Positions 1 through 6,733 of a stretch of DNA of 33,292 nt are shown here, in pieces. The notes beneath the pieces are model-generated. The model was given only the letters and a program-made list of their open reading frames with translations. It had not been told where the DNA came from and ran no database searches. Position numbers and translations under genes: made by a program. Positions within the stretch are counted from its first letter, which is position 1, and every line of letters begins with the position of its first letter. This stretch comes from Marivivens sp. (GTDB taxonomy: Bacteria; Pseudomonadota; Alphaproteobacteria; Rhodobacterales; Rhodobacteraceae). The stretch is taken from positions 1 to 33,292 of the forward strand of contig JAURFB010000023.1 in NCBI GenBank assembly GCA_030827165.1, written 5' to 3'.

Positions 1-89
1 ACCAGGCCCAGTTTGTCGCCAAAGGCCGACCAGTAAAGCTGCGCGGCATGGGCTCTGTCGTGGTGTTGAACGCCGCGGGTTATGTTCAT
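1..89 (-). CDS. N-terminal fragment of a GNAT-like acetyltransferase (cut by window edge)
   Basis: An open frame runs leftward from an ATG at 89 and leaves the window after 29 codons. Its start, MNITRGVQHHDRAHAAQLYW, continues into a motif of the type AFGDKLG. That pattern (aromatic, Trp, x-Ala-Phe-Gly-x-Lys-Leu-Gly) resembles the first helix of some Rhodobacterales GNAT N-acetyltransferases; this is recollection of the family, not a search result. The catalytic acetyl-CoA-binding part is outside the window. The gene diverges from azlC with 98 bases between the starts, room for promoters in both directions. The assignment is tentative because only about a fifth of such a protein is visible. 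Confidence 0.4.
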   Translation of the reverse strand, partial: MNITRGVQHHDRAHAAQLYWSAFGDKLGL

Positions 90-187
90 GAGTGCCGGTC
101 CTGATCTTGCTTGCAGAATGACCGCAAACCGCATGGATTGCCAATCGTTGCTGCAATAGCTAATCGACGTGCAATGCAGGATCGAGC

Positions 188-898
188 ATGACCCAGATCA
201 CACCACCCAAAGCTTTCCGGCAAGGGCTGCGCCGCAGCTTGCCTTTTGTCGTGATCGTTGTGCCTTTTGGCACGCTGTTTGGTGTAGTGGCCTCTGAAGC
301 CGGGTTCGACCTTGTCCAAACGATGGGGTTCACGGCTCTGGTGATTGCGGGGGCCGCGCAATTTGCCTCGCTCCAGATGATGCAGGATCACGCACCGATC
401 CTGATGGTTCTCCTGGCCGGGCTTGCCGTGAATATGCGGATGGCGATGTATTCCGCCTCGCTCGTGCCCTATCTCGGAAAGGCGCCGTTTTGGCAAAGGG
501 CGCTCGCCGCCTACGTTCTTTTCGACCAAAGCTATGCCGTTAGCCTTGAACGTTTCGAACACGAGCACGAGATGACGATCCCGGCGCGGATGAGCTTTTT
601 CATGGGTGTGGCGGTCCCGATTTCGATCTTGTGGTGTGGAGCCACGGCATTCGGCGCCTTGGTCGGGTCTGTGATCCCGTCGTCAATGGGCCTCGATTTC
701 GCCCTGCCGATCACCTTCATTGCCCTGATTGGTCCGATGCTCAAGTCGCTCCCCCATGTAACGGCGGCGGTCGTTTCGGTGGCCGGTGCCTTGGCGCTGG
801 GCTGGATGCCGAGCGGAGTGGGCCTTTTGATCGCGGCAGGATTGGCCATGCTGACAGGTGCGCTTGTCGAACAGTGGAGCAGCAAATGGGCGCACTAG
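188..898 (+). CDS. azlC: AzlC family branched-chain amino acid exporter, large subunit
   Basis: This 236-residue, strongly hydrophobic protein has the usual AzlC length. Its N-terminal part reads FRQGLRRSLPFVVIVVPFGT, followed by GLAVNMRMAMYSASLVPYL, both typical of AzlC. Several membrane segments cover most of the chain. AzlC works with the small partner AzlD to export branched-chain amino acids and their analogues across the inner membrane. The start is supported by an AGGA ribosome site about eight bases upstream. azlD follows with a 13-base overlap, so the two are almost certainly co-translated. No adjacent Lrp/AsnC-type regulator is visible. Substrate is inferred from the family only. 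Confidence 0.9.
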   Translation: MTQITPPKAFRQGLRRSLPFVVIVVPFGTLFGVVASEAGFDLVQTMGFTALVIAGAAQFASLQMMQDHAPILMVLLAGLAVNMRMAMYSASLVPYLGKAPFWQRALAAYVLFDQSYAVSLERFEHEHEMTIPARMSFFMGVAVPISILWCGATAFGALVGSVIPSSMGLDFALPITFIALIGPMLKSLPHVTAAVVSVAGALALGWMPSGVGLLIAAGLAMLTGALVEQWSSKWAH

Positions 899-1230
899 GC
901 TATTCCACCGCCGAGATATGGCTGATCATTGTGCTTCTTGCTGTTGGAACCTTTGCGTTGCGCTTTTCGTTCCTCGCCATTCTTGGCGACCGCACGTTGC
1001 CGCCGTTCCTGCTGCGGCTCTTGCGCTATACGCCAGTTGCGGTGATCCCCGGCATGGTCGCGCCGCTGGTGCTTTGGCCCGCGGCTACGGGAGGCGAAAC
1101 CGACCCGCTACGCCTTGCCGCGGCGGCAGCTTCGCTTTTGGTGGGCGTCGCGACGCGCAACGTGGTCTGGGCGATTCTGGCTGGCGCTGTCGTATTGGTC
1201 GGGGGAATCTGGGCTACTGGCTCGCTTTGA
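886..1230 (+). CDS. azlD: AzlD domain protein, small subunit of the exporter
   Basis: A 114-residue membrane protein whose ATG at 886 lies inside the end of azlC. It has about four hydrophobic segments and the AzlD hallmarks: an N-terminal TFALRFSFLAILG block (the family TxxxR...F pattern), then LLRYTPVAVIPGMVAPLVLW, then VGVATRNVVWAILAGAVV. AzlD is the obligate partner of AzlC. The overlapping arrangement of the pair is conserved in many bacteria. The 3' end overlaps the last 17 bases of the convergent lipoprotein gene, so there is no space for a stem-loop terminator between them. Confidence 0.9.
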   Translation: MGALGYSTAEIWLIIVLLAVGTFALRFSFLAILGDRTLPPFLLRLLRYTPVAVIPGMVAPLVLWPAATGGETDPLRLAAAAASLLVGVATRNVVWAILAGAVVLVGGIWATGSL

Positions 1231-1834
1231 TCTGGGCGTCGATCTGGGCCGCCGCGATCGATTTGTCGTCGGCATCGTCTTCGTGGTATTCCCAACGAAC
1301 AACACCTGGGAATTTCGCAAACTGCTTTTCAAGCTCGTTCGGGAAGAAGGTCACCTTGATACCTTCAAATCCCGGCAGGCGCTTGAGGAGTTCTGTGGTT
1401 GAAACGGTGCAACGTGCTTCGCCGACCGCGCCATAGGCCATCGTCTCACGCAGAGCCATTTCGGCAACCTCGGCCGGAACCTCAAGCTCTTGAATGACCG
1501 TGTAGTAGGTTTCGCGGGAGTGGTAGGAGATATAGTAATCGAGAATCCGGGGCGTAATGCCATAGATCAGGTCGTTCCGCTCGGGAATTGTCTGGTGCTT
1601 GAACGACCCCGCCGGATCCCACAGAACGCGCTGGCTGGCATTGATCAGAAGGGCGGTATGCGCCCCGCTGCCAGAGCCGACCGATTTCATCGTGATCAGC
1701 GTCAGCGAAGGGGGCGCGTCGTGGCGGTAGACGCTGGCTTCGACCAGTTCATCCGGCGCCCAGACCGCTTCGCCGGGCACACAGGCGGCCAAAGCGACAG
1801 GCAGCCCAAGCACGACGAAACGGCGGTTGACCAT
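1214..1834 (-). CDS. Putative lipoprotein with possible permuted papain-like (NlpC/P60-type) His/Cys pair
   Basis: The 206-residue product opens with MVNRRFVVLGLPVALAAC, a clear lipoprotein signal peptide with lipobox LAAC and the lipidated Cys at residue 18. No Asp follows the Cys, so outer-membrane sorting is plausible. The body contains GSGAHTALLI with His59, a WDPAG motif at 72-76, and later GEARCTVSTTELL with Cys142. A His in a short beta strand followed about 80 residues later by a Cys at a helix start is the order seen in circularly permuted NlpC/P60 (papain-like) enzymes; this fold call is inference. Start is supported by AGGT upstream. It lies only 8 bases downstream of the cytochrome oxidase subunit IV gene and probably shares its mRNA. 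I know of no assigned function. Confidence 0.75.
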   Translation of the reverse strand: MVNRRFVVLGLPVALAACVPGEAVWAPDELVEASVYRHDAPPSLTLITMKSVGSGSGAHTALLINASQRVLWDPAGSFKHQTIPERNDLIYGITPRILDYYISYHSRETYYTVIQELEVPAEVAEMALRETMAYGAVGEARCTVSTTELLKRLPGFEGIKVTFFPNELEKQFAKFPGVVRWEYHEDDADDKSIAAAQIDAQIKASQ

Positions 1835-1842
1835 TGTGTGAC

Positions 1843-1977
1843 CTAGGCGCCGACGAGCGCCAGAAAGACAACGGCGATCAAAATCACGATGACGGATTTG
1901 GTCACAAAGCTGATGAACCCGTCAAAGGTCTTTTCCTGGGCGTGGATGTTCATGGTGCCGTGCTTGTGTTCGGCCAT
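1843..1977 (-). CDS. aa3-type cytochrome c oxidase subunit IV (44 aa)
   Basis: A very short gene whose product begins MAEHKHGTMNIHAQEKTFDG and ends in one hydrophobic membrane helix finishing VVFLALVGA. This matches the bacterial aa3 oxidase subunit IV family, single-helix proteins of about 40-50 residues that associate with the CtaD/CtaC/CtaE core in Rhodobacterales. The short start at 1977 is preferred over an upstream in-frame start because an AGGAG ribosome site lies just upstream of it and because the family begins with this M-A-E-H-K-H-G type sequence. The main oxidase genes are not in this window, which is usual for this subunit. It lies between a DUF6173 gene and a lipoprotein gene on the same strand. 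Confidence 0.88.
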   Translation of the reverse strand: MAEHKHGTMNIHAQEKTFDGFISFVTKSVIVILIAVVFLALVGA

Positions 1978-2035
1978 TGCGGAGCTCCTGTCAGAAAGAG
2001 GTTTCGGGGCTGAATAGACGATATCGGCGCCTCTG

Positions 2036-2551
2036 TCACGCCTTTGAAGTGGTGTGTTTTGTCGCGTTGGGTTTTGTCTTGAGATCGCTGGCAAGCCGGA
2101 AACCGATCCTGTCGGGCTCTTCGATTTCCTCCTCGGCGGGCAGGGCGATCAGCATCACATTCAGCTGGCTGACGTGTTGGACAAGTTGGGTGCGGGCGCC
2201 GTCGTCGGTGGTGCCGTAGAAGGTCAGGATATCAGGGTCGAAATAGCCAAGGCCCTCGATCCGCACAACCCCGGCATCGCCGCCGGTAAAGCCAAGGGCG
2301 ACCTCTTCGTCCTTGTTCAACTGCTTCTCGAAATTCTGGATGTACAGGATCAGGCGCTCATAGGCCCAGCGAGCTTCGCTCTTGTCCTCGGAATACACGA
2401 AATCCTCGGGCAGCTCGCTATCCATCGCGCAGGGGGCGTCAGGATTCTTGTGAACCTCGTGCACCATCGGCAGGATCGCGTTTTCGACCGCCTCGACAGA
2501 GGTCGAGATCGTGCTTTGCGGGCTGTCCTTGCGGCTTGACTGATTCATCAT
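2036..2551 (-). CDS. DUF6173 family protein
   Basis: A 171-residue soluble protein without signal peptide or membrane segments. The conserved-looking core starts at ARWAYERLILYIQNFEKQL and includes VALGFTGGDAG, then RIEGLGYFDPDILTFYGT, then TQLVQHVSQLNVMLIALP, then a C-terminal RIGFRLASDL. I recognise this as the DUF6173 family, common in Rhodobacterales and of unknown function. The N-terminal 50 residues look variable and acidic. Two tandem ATG codons (2551 and 2548) follow an AGGA site, so either may be used. It sits 42 bases after the MBL hydrolase gene and 58 bases before the oxidase subunit IV gene, all on the same strand. No biochemical role can be read from the sequence. Confidence 0.75.
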   Translation of the reverse strand: MMNQSSRKDSPQSTISTSVEAVENAILPMVHEVHKNPDAPCAMDSELPEDFVYSEDKSEARWAYERLILYIQNFEKQLNKDEEVALGFTGGDAGVVRIEGLGYFDPDILTFYGTTDDGARTQLVQHVSQLNVMLIALPAEEEIEEPDRIGFRLASDLKTKPNATKHTTSKA

Positions 2552-2593
2552 GTTTCCTGCCTTGTCAGATCGATCCTAGCAGCTTCTGCCGCT

Positions 2594-3631
2594 CTAGACA
2601 GCCTGCCAGCGATAGGCACCGTCTTCGCCGATCCAGCGCCGCGCGCGGCCCGTCTGGTGCAGGTGGTTGAGGTGGGCGATCGCCTCGCCAAGGGCCATGC
2701 CATATTCGCCGCCCCCGATCTCGCGCTTGAACAGAGGAACGAAGCACTCGCCGCCGCGTTTGGGCTCTTTGAGGTGATCGAGAAGCCGGCCAAGCGCGCC
2801 GATATGGTTGTCTGCAAGTTGCCGCAGGCGGGTGGGCAGGCCCAAGAAGGGGAGTTTGTGACCGCCGAACACCAAATGCTCTTCCGTGGCAAAATCCTTC
2901 AAGCGCTCGCAAGAGGCGAGCCATTCGGCGACCGGATCGGCCTCGGGTTCGTTGGCATAGACGCCGAGGTTGGGGCTGATCGAGGGCAAGAGCTGATCGC
3001 CGCCGATGACAAGGTTGTCCTCAAGGCTCCAGAAGGTCGCGTGCTCGGGGGCGTGGCCGTGGCCGATCCGTGTGATCCAGCGGCGGCCGCCGATCCTGAT
3101 TTCCTGCCCTTCGACGATCCGGTCGTAGCCAACAGGAAGGGAATGCACGCAGTCGGCGAAATTGAAGGGGCGCTCGGACCGGCGCTGTTCATAGAGCGCC
3201 GGATCCATGCCCGAGCGGCGATAGAAGGCGAGGGTTTCCTCGGGCGGCACCGTCTGAACGTCGAGGGTCAACATCCGCGCCAGAATCCAGCTCGTCCGCG
3301 TTGTCGCCAGCGCGGCACCGCGCCCGACGAACCAACCCGCGAGGCCAATGTGATCGGGGTGATAGTGGGTGACGATGATCCGCTCGACCGGCTTGCCACG
3401 CAATGGGCCTGCAAGGGTCGCCTCCCAGATGGCGCGGGATTTGCGGGTGTCAAAGCCGGTGTCGAGGATCGTCCAGCTGTCGCCTTCGTCGAAGGCATAA
3501 ACATTGACGTGATCAAGCGCCATGGGCAAAGGCAAGCGCAGCCATAGAACGCCATCCGCCACTTCTACCGCCTCGCCATGGCTTGGCGGTTCGTCAAAAG
3601 GATAGCGGATAAGGGCCTCGGGCGAGGTCAA
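2594..3631 (-). CDS. MBL-fold metallo-hydrolase (TTG start overlapping acyl-CoA dehydrogenase stop)
   Basis: The protein (345 residues from the proposed TTG start) carries the metallo-beta-lactamase fold signature. HYHPDH at residues 89-94 is the HxHxDH dinuclear metal motif. A further His lies in GHGHAPEH, the bridging Asp in VIGGDQLL and the last His in FGGHKLPF. It is about the size of the glyoxalase-II-like/RNase-Z-like branch and most likely cleaves a thioester or ester; the substrate is unknown. There is no in-frame ATG before residue 37, which is too late because it would remove the first strand. A TTG at 3631 overlaps the TGA of the upstream acyl-CoA dehydrogenase, implying coupled translation. 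Context suggests acyl-CoA metabolism, for example thioester hydrolysis, but that is inference. Confidence 0.85.
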   Translation of the reverse strand: MTSPEALIRYPFDEPPSHGEAVEVADGVLWLRLPLPMALDHVNVYAFDEGDSWTILDTGFDTRKSRAIWEATLAGPLRGKPVERIIVTHYHPDHIGLAGWFVGRGAALATTRTSWILARMLTLDVQTVPPEETLAFYRRSGMDPALYEQRRSERPFNFADCVHSLPVGYDRIVEGQEIRIGGRRWITRIGHGHAPEHATFWSLEDNLVIGGDQLLPSISPNLGVYANEPEADPVAEWLASCERLKDFATEEHLVFGGHKLPFLGLPTRLRQLADNHIGALGRLLDHLKEPKRGGECFVPLFKREIGGGEYGMALGEAIAHLNHLHQTGRARRWIGEDGAYRWQAV

Positions 3632-5331
3632 AGCCCGAGGTCCGCAAGAGGGATATCGACAAGGCCCGCTGCCCCCGATTGGGCATGGGCCAAAAGCGCC
3701 AGATGCTCGGGCAAAAGGCGGCGGATGTAGAAGGCGGCAAGCGCGGACCGGCCGGCATCGCCGGTCTGGGCGGCGGTCAGGTGGTAATGCCCGCCGAGCA
3801 CACGGGCAAAGGCCCGCAAGTAGGGAACGGCTCCGGCGAAGCGGTCGTTCATGTCGGATTGGGATGCCATCCACTCGGTCGCTTCGCGGAGCGATTCGGC
3901 GGCGTTCCAGACGGCTTCGGCCAGATCGGGAAAGGCGCCACGGGCGGCTTCGGCATTGGCTTCAATCTCGTCGAGCACGCGGAAGGCGGCCTCGCCCCCA
4001 TCCATCATCTTGCGCCCCACAAGGTCCATCGCCTGGATGCCATTGGTGCCTTCATAGATCGCCGTTACCCGCACATCGCGCTGGAACTGGGCAGCGCCGG
4101 TTTCCTCGATGAAACCCATGCCGCCGTGAATCTGCATCCCCATCTGGCTGACGTCGATGCCGGTATCGGTGCCAAAGGCCTTGGCGATCGGGGTGAGAAG
4201 TGCTGCGCGGGCAGACCAGCGCGCATCGCCAGTCGCCGTCGCCATGTCGATCGCCACGGCACAATCGAGCGCGATCGAACGGGCCGCGAATATATCGCTT
4301 CGCATGGTCATCAGCATCCGGCGCACGTCGGCATATTCCGAGATCGTGCCAGTGCCGCCCGCGCGGCCCTGACGCCGCTCTTGCGCGTAATCAAGCGCCT
4401 TTTGATAGGCAGCTTCGGCAACGCCAAGCCCCTGAACGCCCACGCCAAGACGGGCGTTGTTCATCATTGTGAACATGGCCGCCATTCCGCCATGCGGCTT
4501 GCCGACAAGCCAGCCCTTGGCGCCTTCAAACGCCATCACCGCGGTGGGCGAGCCATGCAGGCCCATCTTATGCTCGAGGCTGACGACCCGCAGGGCATTG
4601 CGTTCGCCGGGGTTGCCGTTCGCATCGGGGATCAGCTTGGGAACCATGAAAAGGCTGATGCCCTTGGTGCCGGCCACACCATCGGCCAGGCGCGCGAGGA
4701 CGAGATGGCAGGTATTGGCGATGAAATCATTGTCGGCCCAGCTGATGAATATCTTCTGGCCGGTGATGGCGTAGGTGCCATCCTCCAATGGCTCGGCCTT
4801 GGTCCGAAGCGCGCCGACGTCCGAGCCGGCCTGCGGTTCGGTCAGGTTCATTGTGCCATGCCATTCGCCGCTTATGAGCTTGGGCATGTAGAGCGCCTTG
4901 AGCGCGTCGCTCGCGTGGTGTTCGAGCGCTTCGATCTGGCCTTGGCTCATCAGTGGGTTGAGCTGCAGGGCAAGGCAGGCACCCGACATCATGTCGTTTA
5001 CGGCGGTCGCCAGTGTCTGTGGCAGGCCCATGCCGCCGTGATCGGGGCTCGCGGCCATTCCGATCCAGCCGCCCTCGGCCACCGCGCGATAGCCCTCAGC
5101 GAAGCCGGGCGATGTGCGGACGATACCATTTTCAAGAACGGCAGGGTGAAGATCACCCGCACGGTTGAGCGGCGCAAGCACCTCGTCACACATCCGGCCC
5201 GCTTCGGTGAGGATCGCCTCGGTCACATCGGGCGAGGTTTCGGCAAAGCGGTCGGTTCCGGAAAGTCCCGCAAAATCGACGATCTTGTCGAGAACGAAGG
5301 TGATATCGGCTAGGGGCGAACGATAAGGCAT
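3628..5331 (-). CDS. Acyl-CoA dehydrogenase, DmdC-like long subfamily
   Basis: This 567-residue flavoprotein is longer than classical 380-residue acyl-CoA dehydrogenases. It has an extra N-terminal segment (MPYRSPLADITFVLDKIVDF) and a C-terminal extension after about residue 450, the layout of the DmdC/acyl-CoA dehydrogenase C-domain group. Family motifs are visible: LTEPQAGSDVGALRTKA at 163-179 (FAD/substrate region), ITGQKIFISWAD at 189-200, and TAIYEGTNGIQAMDL at 423-437 with probable catalytic Glu427. DmdC oxidises 3-methylmercaptopropionyl-CoA in dimethylsulfoniopropionate demethylation, but paralogues of this group are common and no dmdA, dmdB or dmdD is nearby, so the substrate is uncertain. 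The MBL hydrolase follows with overlapping stop/start. It diverges from tsaC. Confidence 0.88.
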   Translation of the reverse strand: MPYRSPLADITFVLDKIVDFAGLSGTDRFAETSPDVTEAILTEAGRMCDEVLAPLNRAGDLHPAVLENGIVRTSPGFAEGYRAVAEGGWIGMAASPDHGGMGLPQTLATAVNDMMSGACLALQLNPLMSQGQIEALEHHASDALKALYMPKLISGEWHGTMNLTEPQAGSDVGALRTKAEPLEDGTYAITGQKIFISWADNDFIANTCHLVLARLADGVAGTKGISLFMVPKLIPDANGNPGERNALRVVSLEHKMGLHGSPTAVMAFEGAKGWLVGKPHGGMAAMFTMMNNARLGVGVQGLGVAEAAYQKALDYAQERRQGRAGGTGTISEYADVRRMLMTMRSDIFAARSIALDCAVAIDMATATGDARWSARAALLTPIAKAFGTDTGIDVSQMGMQIHGGMGFIEETGAAQFQRDVRVTAIYEGTNGIQAMDLVGRKMMDGGEAAFRVLDEIEANAEAARGAFPDLAEAVWNAAESLREATEWMASQSDMNDRFAGAVPYLRAFARVLGGHYHLTAAQTGDAGRSALAAFYIRRLLPEHLALLAHAQSGAAGLVDIPLADLGL

Positions 5332-5439
5332 GGCTTTCAGTTCCTGGCGCGGCTTGGAAAAACCTGCTGCGGTCTATATGTCGGCGAGTTGACGGCAAGG
5401 TAACGTTCTGCCACCCGCCATCAACAGAAACGCAACGTC

Positions 5440-6393
5440 ATGACCGCATTGCAGACCGAAGTGCTAAGTTCTGACGCCGCCGGACTTGCCCGTGCGGCCT
5501 GTCTGCTTGCGGAAGGGGGTCTTGTCGCGTTTCCGACCGAGACGGTCTATGGCCTTGGCGCCGATGCTTGCAACGATCTGGCTGTCGCAAAGATCTATGA
5601 GGCCAAGGGCCGGCCGAGCTTCAACCCCCTGATCGTGCATCTGCCCGATCTCGAAGCGGCCCGCTCCTTGTGTGAATTCACCCCCGATGCCGAACGTCTT
5701 GCGGATGCCTTCTGGCCCGGTGCGCTGACCCTCGTCCTGCCGCTGAGGCAGGGTTCCGGCGTCTCGCGGCTGGTGACGGCGGGGCTTGATACCTTGGCGA
5801 TCCGTGTGCCGGATCATCCGGTCGCACAGGGGCTGTTGCGGGCCTTCGGCGGGCCGGTCGCGGCGCCTTCGGCCAATCCTTCGGGCAAGATCAGCCCAAC
5901 CCGTGCCGCTCATGTGACGGCCGGCCTCGGCGGGAGGATCGAGGCGGTCGTGGATGGCGGTAACTGTGGCGTGGGTCTGGAATCGACGATTATCGGCTGC
6001 CTGCCGCGGCCAACCCTTTTGCGGGCCGGTGGCCTGCCGGAAGAGGCCATCGAGGCTTGTCTGGGCTATCCGCTGGCGCAATCGCTCGGGGCTACCGACA
6101 ATCCTGTGGCCCCAGGCCAGCTGGAATCCCATTATGCGCCGGCTGGCAAGGTTCGGCTCGACGCGGATCGTGCCCAGCCCGGAGAGATCCTGCTTGGGTT
6201 CGGCCCCGTGGTTGCCCCGATCAACCTGTCGCCGTCAGGTGATCTGGTCGAGGCCGCTTCGCGGCTTTTTGGGTGCCTGCACGAGCTTGATGCCATGGGG
6301 GCCGAGCGAATTGCCGTTTCGCCAATCCCCGATCACGGCCTCGGTCGGGCGATCAACGACCGTCTTCGCCGCGCCGCGGCACCGCGCCCATGA
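5440..6393 (+). CDS. tsaC: L-threonylcarbamoyladenylate synthase (Sua5/YwlC/TsaC type)
   Basis: The 317-residue protein makes threonylcarbamoyl-AMP from threonine, bicarbonate and ATP, the first step of t6A37 modification of ANN-decoding tRNAs. The N-terminal YrdC-type domain shows FPTETVYGLGADA at residues 31-43, the KGR motif at 56-58 followed by PSFNPLIVH, and the APSANPSGKISPT motif. The length beyond about 200 residues, with the linker-like ESHYAPAGKVRL and a C-terminal GLGRAINDRLRRA helix, marks the longer Sua5 form with a second domain rather than the short TsaC form. It stands alone on this strand. Its TGA abuts the TGA of the convergent gene at a TGATCA palindrome. Confidence 0.93.
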   Translation: MTALQTEVLSSDAAGLARAACLLAEGGLVAFPTETVYGLGADACNDLAVAKIYEAKGRPSFNPLIVHLPDLEAARSLCEFTPDAERLADAFWPGALTLVLPLRQGSGVSRLVTAGLDTLAIRVPDHPVAQGLLRAFGGPVAAPSANPSGKISPTRAAHVTAGLGGRIEAVVDGGNCGVGLESTIIGCLPRPTLLRAGGLPEEAIEACLGYPLAQSLGATDNPVAPGQLESHYAPAGKVRLDADRAQPGEILLGFGPVVAPINLSPSGDLVEAASRLFGCLHELDAMGAERIAVSPIPDHGLGRAINDRLRRAAAPRP

Positions 6394-6717
6394 TCAGGCG
6401 TTCTTGCGCTCGATATAGCTGCGAAGCTCCTCGGCCTCGCGTCGGGCCTCACGCAATCCGTCCATCGCTGCGCGAAGCTCGGCCTCGGTTTGAGAAAGCT
6501 GGTTGGTCATCTCGGCTTCGCGCTGTTGCAGATAGGTGATCGCCTGATCCCGCATTTCCTCGGCTTCGTGCAGGGTCTGGGCCATGCGCTCAAGCTCGCC
6601 GATGTCGGCCTGCGTGACCCGGGTGAATCGATTGACCAGCCAGCTGGCAAACCAACCGAGACTGAAGGCGACGAAAAGGATGATCGCGGTCGCCAGAATA
6701 AACTCGGATCTGTTCAT
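6394..6717 (-). CDS. Small membrane-anchored coiled-coil protein
   Basis: A 107-residue protein with one N-terminal membrane segment (about residues 6-27, containing FILATAIILFVAFSLGWFAS) followed by a long charged helix rich in Glu, Gln, Arg and Ala to the end. The heptad-like pattern QREAEMTNQLSQTEAELRAA indicates a coiled coil. The positive residues right after the helix (NRFTR) suggest that the coil is cytoplasmic. It lies 16 bases after the OmpA-like gene and is likely co-transcribed with it. The start at 6717 is preferred because upstream in-frame sequence is low-complexity shadow of the ompA-like gene. I do not recognise a named family; similar small proteins occur next to this OmpA-like gene in related bacteria as far as I recall. 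Confidence 0.75.
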   Translation of the reverse strand: MNRSEFILATAIILFVAFSLGWFASWLVNRFTRVTQADIGELERMAQTLHEAEEMRDQAITYLQQREAEMTNQLSQTEAELRAAMDGLREARREAEELRSYIERKNA

Positions 6718-6733
6718 GGTGCTGGTTTCCCTA

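Noticed and set aside
99-187. Promoter for azlC (TTGCCA followed by a TAAT-type box)
   Set aside because: The -10 match is poor at normal spacing, so I did not list it as a feature.
3679-5313. A 544-codon open frame on the plus strand opposite the acyl-CoA dehydrogenase
   Set aside because: It is a mirror of the GC-rich codon pattern. It has no recognisable domain, is rich in His, Gly and Arg, and lacks a ribosome site; the minus-strand protein matches a known family throughout.
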